Shown here: piece by piece, positions 24,655 through 32,592 of the stretch
How the letters are laid out: the number at the start of each line of letters is the position of its first letter
Numbering within the stretch: the stretch's first letter is position 1
DNA from: Micromonospora coerulea
GTDB taxonomy: Bacteria; Actinomycetota; Actinomycetes; Mycobacteriales; Micromonosporaceae
Length of the DNA stretch: 64,000 nt
Assembly: GCF_016598485.1 (NCBI RefSeq)
Contig: NZ_JAEMUW010000015.1
Span: 62,001-126,000 of the forward strand
Reading direction: 5' to 3'
Translations under genes and position numbers: made by a program
The notes under the pieces: model-generated
Seen by the model: the letters and a program-made list of their open reading frames with translations, nothing else
The model's database searches: none
What the model was told of the DNA's origin: nothing

Positions 24655-25254
24655 GTGATGGCGTACGCGGCGGTGCTGCTCGCGGGTGGCGCGGCCCGCC
24701 GGATGGGCGGGGTGGACAAGCCCACGGTCCCGATCGGCGGCCGGCCGATGCTGCACCGGGTGCTGGTGGCGGTCGCCGACGCCGAGCCGCGGATCGTGGT
24801 CGGCCCGGCCGGGGCGGTCCCGCCCGACGTGCGGGTGACCCGGGAGGACCCGCCCGGCGGCGGCCCGGTCGCCGCCACTCGCGCCGGGATCGCCCTGCTC
24901 GACCCGGGTACGACCATCGTCGCCCTGCTCGCCGCCGACCTGCCGCTGCTCACCGCCGGTGCGGTCGACGACCTGCTCCGCCGACTCGACGGGCCATCCG
25001 TCGACGGGGCCTGCTACGTCGACGGCGACGGTCGCCGGCAGCAGCTCTGCGGGGTGTGGCGGGTCGACGCGCTGCGGGTCGCCCTGGACCGGCTCGCCGC
25101 GCGGCGGGGCGGGACGCTCGACGGCGCTCCGGTACGAGCGCTGCTGGACGGGCTGTCCGTGCGGGAGGTGGTCTGGTCCGGCTCCGGTCCGCCGCCGTGG
25201 TTCGACTGCGACACTGACGAGGACGTACGCCGGGCCGAGGAGTGGACACGATGA
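24655..25254 (+). CDS. mobA: Molybdenum cofactor guanylyltransferase, MobA-like
   Basis: About 199 residues with a nucleotidyltransferase fold: the N-terminal VLLAGGAARRMGGVDKPTVP is the GTP-binding signature with its Lys, and VALLAADLPLLTAGAVDDLL holds the metal-binding Asp. MobA joins GMP to molybdopterin to give MGD, the cofactor of the DMSO-reductase family. Together with divergent fdhD it suggests a bis-MGD enzyme such as formate dehydrogenase or nitrate reductase elsewhere on the genome. GTG 24655 or ATG 24658 may be used. The TGA overlaps the next ATG (ATGA). MobA-like proteins can also serve other cofactors, but the context supports this one. Confidence 0.88.
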   Translation: MMAYAAVLLAGGAARRMGGVDKPTVPIGGRPMLHRVLVAVADAEPRIVVGPAGAVPPDVRVTREDPPGGGPVAATRAGIALLDPGTTIVALLAADLPLLTAGAVDDLLRRLDGPSVDGACYVDGDGRRQQLCGVWRVDALRVALDRLAARRGGTLDGAPVRALLDGLSVREVVWSGSGPPPWFDCDTDEDVRRAEEWTR

Positions 25255-25508
25255 CGGTGATGGACGACTGGGTCACGGCGGCCTGCGCCGAGCTGGGTCT
25301 CGACCCGGCTCAGGTGTCGGTGCCGGTCGTGCTCGACCTGGCCCGGGACGTGGCACACCAGGTGCTGCGCCCGGGTGCGCCGGTGTCCGCGTACCTGCTG
25401 GGGCTGGCGGTGGGGCGGGGCGCCGACCCGGCCGCGGCGGCGTCCCGGCTCAGCGAGCTGGCCGCCACCTGGCCGGTCGAGCTGGACGACACCGGCCCGG
25501 CCGAATAG
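25251..25508 (+). CDS. DUF6457 small protein coupled to mobA
   Basis: An 85-residue helical protein (MTVMDDWVTAACAELGLDP...VLDLARDVAHQVLRPGAPVSAYLLGLAVGRG). It matches the DUF6457 domain, which in other actinobacteria is fused to the C terminus of MobA-like proteins or encoded beside them. Here it is a separate gene whose ATG overlaps the mobA stop (ATGA), so the two are made together. The fold resembles small helical bundles. A role as a MobA partner is inferred from fusion and coupling only. Confidence 0.82.
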   Translation: MTVMDDWVTAACAELGLDPAQVSVPVVLDLARDVAHQVLRPGAPVSAYLLGLAVGRGADPAAAASRLSELAATWPVELDDTGPAE

Positions 25509-25546
25509 CCCACACCGCTCGACGCTGCCGGGTCCGGCCCGGCGAA

Positions 25547-25568
25547 CCAGGCGCCGGCCGGGGCCTGG
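25547..25568. terminator. Possible stem-loop after mobA-DUF6457
   Basis: CCAGGC and GCCTGG can pair around a 10-base loop, about 40 bases after the DUF6457 stop. The stem is short and no T tract follows, so this is tentative. Confidence 0.3.
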
Positions 25569-25669
25569 CGAACCGGCTATCACCGGCGGATCTGGCAGCT
25601 CGGGGCCGATCTTCGGGCGGGCCACGGACCGATCGCGGTCGGCCTGATTCGACCCCCATCGTCCGTGGG

Positions 25670-25675
25670 TAGGGT
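25670..25675 (+). promoter_or_regulatory. -10 element of the YbjN-like gene
   Basis: TAGGGT would start transcription near 25682. That leaves a short leader containing GGAGG (25689-25693) ahead of the ATG at 25699. This gene is therefore led, unlike many of its neighbours. Confidence 0.5.
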
Positions 25676-25698
25676 GACCCTGACGGACGGAGGCGATC

Positions 25699-26799
25699 AT
25701 GACGGCAGACCACCCCTCGGTGCCGGCTGGTGACCCGACCGGCGAGGCGCCGGAGCAGTACGAGTCGATCCTGCTGGACGAGCCGACCACGGCCGACCTC
25801 CGGGCGAAGGTGACGGAGGCCTGGCGGGAGTTCGCCCGGGCCCTGGCCGACCGGCTGCGCGCCCTGCCCGCCGGAGCGCACGTGGAGCTGACCCTCGACC
25901 CCACCGCCTCCGGCACCGGGGACGCCGTCTACTCGATCAGCGTGGACGTCGCGGCGGCGGGCGGGCTCTCCGCGCGGGCGGTCGGCAACGCCACCCTGCC
26001 GCAGGGATACCGGCTGGACCGGGCGGCCGTGGCCGACATGGTCGCGCTCGGCTGGTCCCCGCCCGGCGTGGTCGAGGGCTCCGGCGAGCAGTTCGGCCTG
26101 AACTGCGACGTCTCCGAGTCCACCCGGCTGGCGGCCGTGCTCTCCCGCACCCTCCGTGACGTGTACGGCGCCCCGCACCCGGCCTTCCTCGTCTACCTGA
26201 TGCACGACGCCGAGGGGGAGCCGCTGCCGGCGGAGCCCCTGGGCACCGCGCGCGAGTTCGGGCCGGACCGGGACGTCGAGTCCGACCTCGACGAGGCGCT
26301 GGCCGCCGCGGCCGCCGCCCAGGTCGACGAGAACGACGTGCTGGCGTTGGAGGAGCGGGTCCGTACGGTCGTCTCCACCCTGATGAGGTCGAGTTCGGAC
26401 CAGTTGCAGGTCGACTCGGACGGGGACATCAACATCCGCGCCGGCTCCGCGATGGTCTTCGTCCGGGTGCGCGACAACCCGCCCCTGGTCGACGTCTTCT
26501 CCCCGGTGCTCACCGAGGTCGAGCCGACCGAACGGCTCTACGTGAAACTCTCCGAGCTGACCAACCGGATGCCGATCGGCCGGCTCTACTGCGCCGACGA
26601 CACGGTCTGGGCCTCGATCCCGGTCTTCGGCCGGAACTTCCAGGCCACCCATCTGATGCTCGCCGTCCAGGTGATGACCGGGCTGGCCGACGAGCTGGAC
26701 GACCGGTTGCACGGCGAGTTCGGCGGCAAGCGCTTCTTCGGCGAGGGCGACAAGCCGTCCCGCGCCGAGGGCGAGCACCGCACCGGCATGTACCTCTGA
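25699..26799 (+). CDS. YbjN/CesT-type (TY-Chap-like) protein
   Basis: 366 residues. The C-terminal ~150 residues (from about DVLALEERVRTVVSTLM) form a YbjN/CesT-like alpha-beta domain with the pattern DINIRAGSAMVFVRVRDNPPLVDVFSPVL, followed by KLSELTNRMPIGRLYCADDTVWASIPVFG. The N-terminal ~170 residues look like a second related domain. Relatives are actinobacterial proteins grouped with type III secretion chaperones on fold alone and are thought to bind peptides. A GGAGG site precedes the ATG. The gene stands alone between mobA-DUF6457 and a convergent oxidoreductase gene. Actual function is unknown. Confidence 0.75.
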   Translation: MTADHPSVPAGDPTGEAPEQYESILLDEPTTADLRAKVTEAWREFARALADRLRALPAGAHVELTLDPTASGTGDAVYSISVDVAAAGGLSARAVGNATLPQGYRLDRAAVADMVALGWSPPGVVEGSGEQFGLNCDVSESTRLAAVLSRTLRDVYGAPHPAFLVYLMHDAEGEPLPAEPLGTAREFGPDRDVESDLDEALAAAAAAQVDENDVLALEERVRTVVSTLMRSSSDQLQVDSDGDINIRAGSAMVFVRVRDNPPLVDVFSPVLTEVEPTERLYVKLSELTNRMPIGRLYCADDTVWASIPVFGRNFQATHLMLAVQVMTGLADELDDRLHGEFGGKRFFGEGDKPSRAEGEHRTGMYL

Positions 26800-26801
26800 C
26801 C

Positions 26802-26835
26802 CCCGCCGGGCCGCCGCCGCGGCGCTCCGGGCGGG
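26802..26835. terminator. Possible bidirectional terminator
   Basis: Between convergent stops, CCCGCC (26802-26807) can pair with GGCGGG (26830-26835). The loop contains a further self-complementary CGCCGCGGCG. There is no T tract. Stem and position are the only support. Confidence 0.4.
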
Positions 26836-26841
26836 TACCGG

Positions 26842-27798
26842 TCAGTGGACGTCGAGGAGGGTCTTCCCGACGGTGGCGCGGGATTCCATCGCGGCGTGCG
26901 CCTCGGCGGCCCCGGCCAGCGGGAAGCGCTGCCCGATCAGGGGTCGCAGCCGGCCGGCCGCCGTCTCCGCCAGGGCCCGCTCGGTGAACGCGCGCAGCGC
27001 CGCCGGGTCGGCGGTCGGGCGGATCAGGCTCACTCCCCGGGCCGCCGCCAGTTCGGCGGGCAGGTCGGCCCAGGCGCCGCTGGCCAGCCCGAAGCTCAGC
27101 ATCCGACCGCCCGCGCCCAGCAGGTCGAACGCGTCCCGGGCGAGCGGGCCGCCCACCCCGTCGAAGACCACGTCCACCCCGCCGGTGGCCGCCCGTACCC
27201 GGTCGGTCCAGTCAGGCTGTCGGTAGTCCACCACCACGTCGAGTCCCCGCTCGCGGAGCAGGGCCACCTTCCGGGTACCGCCGGCGGCGGCGACGACCCG
27301 CGCGCCGGCCGCCGCCGCGAGCTGTGCCAGCAGGATGCCGACGCCGCCCGCGGCCGCCTCGATCAGCACCCGGTCGCCCGGGCGCAGCCGCGCCGCGTCC
27401 ACCAGCATGGTGGCGGTACGACCGTCGGCGAACACGGCGACCGCCTCGTCCAGCGGGAGCCCGGCGGGCACCTCGATCGGCAGCTCCCGGTCCACCACCA
27501 CCCGCTCGGCGTAGCCGCCCGAGCCGCCGGTCCCGCTGACCACCCGCTGCCCGACCAGTCCCGGGTCGACGCCGGGTCCCACAGCGGCCACCACGCCGCC
27601 GACCCCGTTGCCGGGAATCAGCGGCGGCGCGGCCCGGAACGGCCCGAAGCCGGTCGCCCGGAACATGGTCTCCACGAACGTGAGGTTGGCGTGCGCCACC
27701 TCGATCAGCACCTGCCCCGGCCCGGGTGCCGGGTCGGGCGCCGGCCCGACCACCAGCACCTCCGGACCCCCGAACTCCCGCAGCCACACCGCGCGCAC
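26842..27798 (-). CDS. Zinc-free MDR quinone oxidoreductase family protein
   Basis: A 318-residue medium-chain reductase of the quinone-oxidoreductase branch. It begins VRAVWLREFGGPEVLVVG, has the GroES-like substrate domain, then the NADPH-binding GGVGILLAQLAAAAGARVVAAAGG Rossmann loop (split here by position near 140-163). It lacks the Cys/His zinc ligands of alcohol dehydrogenases. The expected reaction is NADPH-dependent reduction of quinones or enones. The GTG at 27798 has AAGGGGG at ideal spacing; an upstream start at 27828 is not supported. A SoxR/MerR-type operator lies 37-56 bases before the start, so expression probably answers to redox-active compounds. Confidence 0.88.
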   Translation of the reverse strand: MRAVWLREFGGPEVLVVGPAPDPAPGPGQVLIEVAHANLTFVETMFRATGFGPFRAAPPLIPGNGVGGVVAAVGPGVDPGLVGQRVVSGTGGSGGYAERVVVDRELPIEVPAGLPLDEAVAVFADGRTATMLVDAARLRPGDRVLIEAAAGGVGILLAQLAAAAGARVVAAAGGTRKVALLRERGLDVVVDYRQPDWTDRVRAATGGVDVVFDGVGGPLARDAFDLLGAGGRMLSFGLASGAWADLPAELAAARGVSLIRPTADPAALRAFTERALAETAAGRLRPLIGQRFPLAGAAEAHAAMESRATVGKTLLDVH

Positions 27799-27834
27799 AG
27801 ATCCCCCTTCCGCAGCCCCGGCCTCCACCCAACA

Positions 27835-27854
27835 ACCTCAACCGGAATTGAGGT
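27835..27854. promoter_or_regulatory. SoxR/MerR-type operator before the quinone oxidoreductase gene
   Basis: ACCTCAA-CCGGAA-TTGAGGT is a perfect 7-bp inverted repeat with a 6-base spacer and contains CCTCAA-N6-TTGAGG, the arms of the E. coli soxS SoxR box. On the minus strand a TTGACC -35 (27852-27857) overlaps one arm. A 19-base spacer then leads to TTGGGT at the -10 position, the stretched spacing typical of MerR-family promoters. Confidence 0.7.
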
Positions 27855-27940
27855 CAACCCCACCGCCCCGAGCGCACGGGACGGCGGGTGGGGTCCGGGG
27901 CCGTGCGGCTCCGGTCCCCACCCGCCGGGGGAGGGAGGTG

Positions 27941-29848
27941 TCAGGTCCAGGGCAGCCAGGCGAGGCCGCGGGCCGTGGCGGGGTCGGCGACCGCGAGTCC
28001 GTCGTCGGCGACGGTCCACAGCCGGCCGTCGACCAGCAGGGACCGGCTGACGGCGCCCCGCGGCGCGGCGACCGCACCAACGTCGGTGATTCCTCGCTCG
28101 GTGACGGTGAGCAGGCGGACGCCGCCGGTGTGCAGCGGCAGCGCCACCAGCCCGGTCGCCGGGTCGAAGAGGAACGCGTGCGGGTCGAACTCCGCCACGG
28201 AGCCGTTGCCGGGCAGGTGGTGGCGGGCCAGCCGGGCGGGCCGGGCCGGGTCGTGCACGTCGAAGAGCGAGACCTGGAGGCCCTGCGCCCGTCCCCGGTC
28301 GTCCGCCTCCTGGCCGACGCCGAGCAGGCGGTCACCAGGCACCGGGTGCAGGTACGCCGACCACCCGTTGATCTTCAGCTCGCCGGTCCGCCGGGGTGCG
28401 GCCGGGTCGGTCAGGTCGAGCGCGTAGAGCGGGTCGGTCTGCCGGAACGTCACCACGTAGCCGGTGCCGCCGAGGAAGCGGACGGAGAAGATCCGTTCAC
28501 CCCGGCCGAGGCCGGCCACCCGGCCGGTCTCCGTCAGCCGGTCGCCGCGGCGGGCGAGCACGTACACGGCCGACTCGCTGGTGCCGGATGGCGAACCCGA
28601 GCGGGTGGTCGCCACCCGCAGGTGGCCCTGCCACTGCGAGAGGGCGTACTGGTTGAGCAGGGTGCCGGGGACGCTGCCCGCGCCGACGTACCGGGGCCGG
28701 CCCGGGCCGGCGGTGTCGAACTGGAAGATGTCGGTGCGCTCCGGCCCGGGGCGCGGCATCCCGCCCCAGCCGTCCCGCCATCCGGCACCGCCTCCGCCGG
28801 CGAGGTAGAGGCTGTCGGCGGTGCCGTAGACGGTGTCGGCGTCCGAGGCGACGGTGACCGGGTCGCCGTCGCCGAGGCGGCGGGCGGCGAGGTCGAAGCT
28901 GAGCACGGTCAGCAGGGCGGTGCCGGTGCCGGTGGCCGGCCGGCTCAGCCGGTCGCAGCCGACCCGGCCGGTGTGGGGCGCACCGTCGGCGGTCCAGTCG
29001 TAGCGGGGCAGCCAGGCGTCCAGCCCGGCCTTCGCGATCACCGCCCGGTTGGTGGCGGTCCGCTCGGCGTCGGTGCGCCGCTCGTCGTACGGGAAGGAGA
29101 GCCGCGGCTGGGTGCGGACCACGACCCGGGCGGTCGCGCCGGTCTGGCGCGCGTCGAGCAGGCTGCCCTCGATCCGGTACGTCCCGACGACCGTGGGCCG
29201 CCCGGCCAGGTCGACGAGGAGCAGCCGGGGACCGTCGGGGGCGGCCGGCCGGCCGGGATCGGCGGGGCGCTCGGTCGCCGGCAGCACCTCGGGCGCGGCC
29301 CGCCGGACCAGCACCAGCGCCCGGTCCCCGTGCAGCAGCAGGTTGCTCTCCGGCCACCACCGGCGCTCCGCGTCCCCGGCGGAGAGGTCGAGCTGCCCGG
29401 TGACCTTCCGGCTGGCGGCGTCCACCACCCGCAGCACGCCCTGGCTGACCACGACGATCCGCCGGCCGTCGGTCTTCACCAGGTCGGGCTCGTCCGCCCC
29501 GGGTTCGTGGCTGTTGGTGGTGGAGTGCTCGGGTGCCGCCCCGTCGGCCGCCCTCGCCCCGCCGGGCGGCGCGGCCCCGGGCCGCGCCGCGGCGTCGGCG
29601 GGCAGCGCCCCGTCGAACGCCATCCCGGTACGCCACCCGGGCCCGAAGCCCCACGGTCCGACGGCGGCGGTGGCGGCGGCGCGCAGCCCGGCCAGCGCCG
29701 CGGCGCAGGAGTCGTAGGCGACCAAGCGGGGTGCGGCGGCGAGGGGCGTCGGTTCGGGCGCCACCGGCCGGGGTGCGACGGCGCTCCCGGCGAGCAGGCT
29801 CAGGGCGAGCAGCGTCCCGGTCGTGGCGTAGGCGGTCACCGGTCTCAT
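27941..29848 (-). CDS. Secreted beta-propeller domain protein
   Basis: 635 residues. A signal peptide (MRPVTAYATTGTLLALSLLAGSAVA) is followed by a short Ala/Pro-rich region with one Cys, then the start of a beta-propeller at HSTTNSHEPGADEPDLVKTDGRRIVVV, the entry motif of the COG4880 family. Repeated blade-like segments follow: LLLVDLAGRPTVVGTYRIEGSLLDAR, YVLARRGDRLTETGRVAGLG, LYALDLTDPAAPRRTGELKINGWSAYLHPV. Members are exported proteins of unknown role, common in actinobacteria and archaea. No lipobox is seen, so it is probably released or wall-bound. It is likely a single-gene unit. Confidence 0.85.
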   Translation of the reverse strand: MRPVTAYATTGTLLALSLLAGSAVAPRPVAPEPTPLAAAPRLVAYDSCAAALAGLRAAATAAVGPWGFGPGWRTGMAFDGALPADAAARPGAAPPGGARAADGAAPEHSTTNSHEPGADEPDLVKTDGRRIVVVSQGVLRVVDAASRKVTGQLDLSAGDAERRWWPESNLLLHGDRALVLVRRAAPEVLPATERPADPGRPAAPDGPRLLLVDLAGRPTVVGTYRIEGSLLDARQTGATARVVVRTQPRLSFPYDERRTDAERTATNRAVIAKAGLDAWLPRYDWTADGAPHTGRVGCDRLSRPATGTGTALLTVLSFDLAARRLGDGDPVTVASDADTVYGTADSLYLAGGGGAGWRDGWGGMPRPGPERTDIFQFDTAGPGRPRYVGAGSVPGTLLNQYALSQWQGHLRVATTRSGSPSGTSESAVYVLARRGDRLTETGRVAGLGRGERIFSVRFLGGTGYVVTFRQTDPLYALDLTDPAAPRRTGELKINGWSAYLHPVPGDRLLGVGQEADDRGRAQGLQVSLFDVHDPARPARLARHHLPGNGSVAEFDPHAFLFDPATGLVALPLHTGGVRLLTVTERGITDVGAVAAPRGAVSRSLLVDGRLWTVADDGLAVADPATARGLAWLPWT

Positions 29849-29897
29849 GCGCCCTTGGACGCCGCCCCCCGCCGCCCGGTTCCCCTCGGCGGGACGG

Positions 29898-30356
29898 TCA
29901 GCCGCCGGAGGGGCCGACGCCGGGCGACTCGACCAGGCGGGACAGGACGATGGTGCTGCGCGAGGAGGTCACGAAGGACTCGGCGCGCAGCCGCTCCAGC
30001 GCCTCCTCCAGGTGGGAGATGTCGGCGGCCCGCAGGTGCACCAGCGCGTCCGCCTCCCCGGAGACGGTGTACGCGCCGACCACCTCGGGGTGTCGGCGGG
30101 CGGCCGCGCCGATCTGCGCCGGGGTGGTCCGGCCGGCGCAGAACAGCTCGACGAAGGCCTCCGTGGTCCAGCCGACGGCGGCCGGGTCGACGACGGCGGT
30201 GAAGCCCCGGATGACCCCCGTCGATCGGAGCCGGTCGACCCGCCGCTTGACAGCGGGGGCGGAGAGTGACACCCGGGTTCCGATGTCCGCGTACGACGCG
30301 CGGGCGTCGGCAACGAGCAACGCAATGATTCGCTGGTCAACCGCGTCGATCTGCAA
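29898..30356 (-). CDS. Lrp/AsnC family transcriptional regulator
   Basis: A 152-residue feast/famine regulator. The N-terminal helix-turn-helix is IDAVDQRIIALLVADARASYADIGTRVSLSAPAVKRRVDRL; the C-terminal RAM/effector domain includes VVGAYTVSGEADALVHLRAADISHLEEALERL. The start is probably the TTG at 30356, which has AGAGGCGG upstream. A TTG at 30377 would add seven residues. It is divergent from the dimethylargininase gene, so it most likely controls that gene and itself, with an arginine-like amino acid as a plausible effector. That last point is inferred from position only. Confidence 0.88.
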   Translation of the reverse strand: MQIDAVDQRIIALLVADARASYADIGTRVSLSAPAVKRRVDRLRSTGVIRGFTAVVDPAAVGWTTEAFVELFCAGRTTPAQIGAAARRHPEVVGAYTVSGEADALVHLRAADISHLEEALERLRAESFVTSSRSTIVLSRLVESPGVGPSGG

Positions 30357-30410
30357 CGTTCCGCCTCTGGGAAGCAATGGTTGTGGCTGTTACCAAAGTT
30401 GTACCGTACC

Positions 30411-30416
30411 TACTCT
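30411..30416 (+). promoter_or_regulatory. -10 element of ddaH
   Basis: TACTCT lies 8 bases before the GTG at 30425, in the short gap shared with the divergent Lrp-type gene. A TTACCAAAGTTGTACC stretch upstream is AT-rich for this DNA and may hold the regulator site. Confidence 0.45.
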
Positions 30417-30424
30417 TGGTGACC

Positions 30425-31249
30425 GTGAACCAGCAGCGAGTCCCGCGAAAGCGGACATATCTCATGTGCTCGCCCGAGCACTTCGCGGTCGAGTACGCCA
30501 TCAACCCGTGGATGGACGTCACCGCGCCGGTCGACGCGGAGTTGGCGGTCAAGCAGTGGGACCGCCTGCGCGAGACGCTCGTCGGCCTCGGCCATGAGGT
30601 GCACCTGCTCACCCCCGAGGCGGGGCTGCCCGACATGGTCTTCGCGGCCAACGGCGCCTTCATGGTGGACGGCACGGTCTACGGCGCCCAGTTCAAGCAC
30701 GAGCAGCGGGCCGCCGAGGCCGCCGTGCACCGGGCGTTCTACGAGTCGCGGGGCTGGCGGTTCATCGCGCCGAGCGAGACCAACGAGGGCGAGGGCGACT
30801 TCGCGTACCTGCCGGAGGCGCACGGCGGCCTGGTCCTGGCGGGGCACGGCTTCCGCACCGAGCTGCCCGCGCACGCCGAGGCGCAGGAGGCGCTCGGCCG
30901 GCCGGTGGTCTCGCTGCACCTGATCGACCCGCGCTTCTACCACCTGGACGTGGCGCTCGCCTCGATCGACGACGAGAACATCGTCTACTACCCGGGCGCC
31001 TTCTCGGCGGCCAGCCAGAAGGTGCTCGCGCAGCTCTTCCCGGACGCGGTGGTCGCGGACGACGAGGACGCGCTGGCGTTCGGCCTGAACCTGGTCAGCG
31101 ACGGCGCGAACGTGGTGCTGAACAGCGAGTCGACCCGGCTGGCGGGCAAGCTCAAGGCGGCCGGCTACACCCCGGTCCCGGTCGAGCTGGCCGAGCTGAA
31201 GAAGGGCGGCGGCAGCGTGAAGTGCTGCATCGCCGAGCTGCGCCACTGA
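30425..31249 (+). CDS. ddaH: Dimethylargininase (DDAH)-type guanidino hydrolase
   Basis: 274 residues of the amidinotransferase/DDAH pentein fold. It opens with KRTYLMCSPEHFAVEYAINPWM, typical of bacterial DDAH proteins, has the substrate-binding PDMVFAANGAF and NEGEGDFAYLP segments, and ends with the catalytic Cys in GGGSVKCCIAELRH. DDAH converts methylarginines to citrulline and methylamine; related enzymes act on arginine or ornithine derivatives, so exact substrate is not certain. GTG 30425 is preferred over GTG 30419 because it is 8 bases from TACTCT. The divergent Lrp-type gene is its likely regulator. A strong terminator follows. Confidence 0.85.
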   Translation: MNQQRVPRKRTYLMCSPEHFAVEYAINPWMDVTAPVDAELAVKQWDRLRETLVGLGHEVHLLTPEAGLPDMVFAANGAFMVDGTVYGAQFKHEQRAAEAAVHRAFYESRGWRFIAPSETNEGEGDFAYLPEAHGGLVLAGHGFRTELPAHAEAQEALGRPVVSLHLIDPRFYHLDVALASIDDENIVYYPGAFSAASQKVLAQLFPDAVVADDEDALAFGLNLVSDGANVVLNSESTRLAGKLKAAGYTPVPVELAELKKGGGSVKCCIAELRH

Positions 31250-31274
31250 GCCGAACGCGCGTAGCGCCAACGAA

Positions 31275-31315
31275 CGACGGGCCGGCCTCCTCCCCACGGG
31301 GAGGCCGGCCCGTCG
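31275..31315. terminator. Bidirectional terminator between ddaH and a solute-binding protein gene
   Basis: Perfect 16-bp stem (31275-31290 with 31300-31315) and a 9-base loop, in the 84-base gap between convergent stops. It is very GC-rich and lacks a T tract, as usual in actinobacteria. Confidence 0.8.
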
Positions 31316-31333
31316 GCGTACGGGGGTGGCGGC

Positions 31334-32545
31334 TCAGCCGAGCGTCGACAGCTCGCTGATCACCACGTTGGAGAGCAGCTGGCCGTCGCGCTGCACCCGA
31401 CGCAGGTACCACTTCTGCTGCGGCGTGCGCGGCTGGTTGAACTGCCACGGACCGCGCGGGCTGTCGATCTGGCCGATCTTGCCGAGCGCGAGGTTGAGCT
31501 GCTGCGGGGTGGGGTCCGACCCGACCAGCCGGATCGCCTTGTCGAGCACCTGCGCGGCGTCGTACGAGGCCATCGCGTAGGTGGTCGGGGAGACCCGGTA
31601 CGTCTTGCGGTACGCCGAGGCGAACACCCGGTTGGCGGTGTTGTTGAGGTCGGCCGAGTAGTTGAGCGCAGTCTCGAGGCCGGACCGCTCGATCGACGCG
31701 ATCTCGCTTTCCAGCTCGTCGAGCACCGTGCCCTCGGTGAGGAACCCGGGAGCGTAGATCGGGCCCCGGTAGCCCTCGTCGTACAGCTGCTTGATGAACT
31801 GGACCGCGGCGGTGCCGGCGTAGTGGCAGAAGATCACATCGGCGGGTTTCTTCGGGTTCAGGGCCTGGCGGATCGCGCCGGTGTACGTGCCCTTGCGCGG
31901 GTTGGGCACGTCGACGGTGAGGATCGGCTCGTCGTCGATGTGGCGGCCGTTCACCTCGTAGCCCGCGCGGAAGCCGGCGATGACGTCCCGGCTGCTCCGG
32001 TTGTTCGGGGCGAGGATGGCGATCCGCCTGCCCGCCAGCAGCGTCTGGTTGAGGTACTGGCCGAGCGCCCGGCCCGGCTCCTCAAGGGCGTACGAGGTGC
32101 GCCAGATGTAGACGACGCTCTGCAGGCTGGTCGGGGAGGCGTTGGAGCAGACCAGCGGCACCCGGGCCTGCTCGACCATGTCCCGGATGCCCAGGATGAC
32201 CTCGGGGCTCACCACGCCGGTGAGTGCGAGCGCGCCCTCCTTGAGCAGGCGGTCGACGGCGGCCTGGCCGCTCTTGGCGTTCTCGCCCTCCTCGGCGCTG
32301 ACCAGCGTCACCGGGTGACCGCCGAGCCGCTGGTCGTTGAGGCTGAGGAAGAGCTGGAAGCCGTTGCTGATCTCGTCGCCGATGGCCTTGTTCGCGCCGG
32401 CACCGGGCACGATAAGCCCGATCTTGATGGGTTTGCCCGAGCTGGCGCCGGCGTTCTCGGAGTCCGAGCCGCAGCCGGCCGCCAGTCCGGTGGTACCCAG
32501 CGCGGCCAGGAGTTGAAGGGCCCGCCTGCGGTTCATCTGCGACAC
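31334..32545 (-). CDS. Branched-chain amino acid ABC transporter substrate-binding lipoprotein
   Basis: About 403 residues. The N terminus has a Tat-like NRRRALQLLAALG followed by the lipobox LAAGC, so it is an exported lipoprotein, perhaps Tat-dependent. The mature part is a type 1 periplasmic-binding fold of the LivK/UrtA group: KIGLIVPGAGANKAIGDEISNGFQLFLSLND, the RLLKEGALALTGVVSP segment, and a late YAMASYDAAQVLDKAI. I chose the GTG at 32545 because AGGA is 5 bases upstream; TTG 32560 and ATG 32536 are alternatives. No permease or ATPase genes are linked, so it is an orphan binding protein or serves a remote transporter. Confidence 0.88.
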   Translation of the reverse strand: MSQMNRRRALQLLAALGTTGLAAGCGSDSENAGASSGKPIKIGLIVPGAGANKAIGDEISNGFQLFLSLNDQRLGGHPVTLVSAEEGENAKSGQAAVDRLLKEGALALTGVVSPEVILGIRDMVEQARVPLVCSNASPTSLQSVVYIWRTSYALEEPGRALGQYLNQTLLAGRRIAILAPNNRSSRDVIAGFRAGYEVNGRHIDDEPILTVDVPNPRKGTYTGAIRQALNPKKPADVIFCHYAGTAAVQFIKQLYDEGYRGPIYAPGFLTEGTVLDELESEIASIERSGLETALNYSADLNNTANRVFASAYRKTYRVSPTTYAMASYDAAQVLDKAIRLVGSDPTPQQLNLALGKIGQIDSPRGPWQFNQPRTPQQKWYLRRVQRDGQLLSNVVISELSTLG

Positions 32546-32592
32546 CGATTTCCTTCCCAAAACGTTGCAGGGCTCATCGCCCCTCCGGCGTT

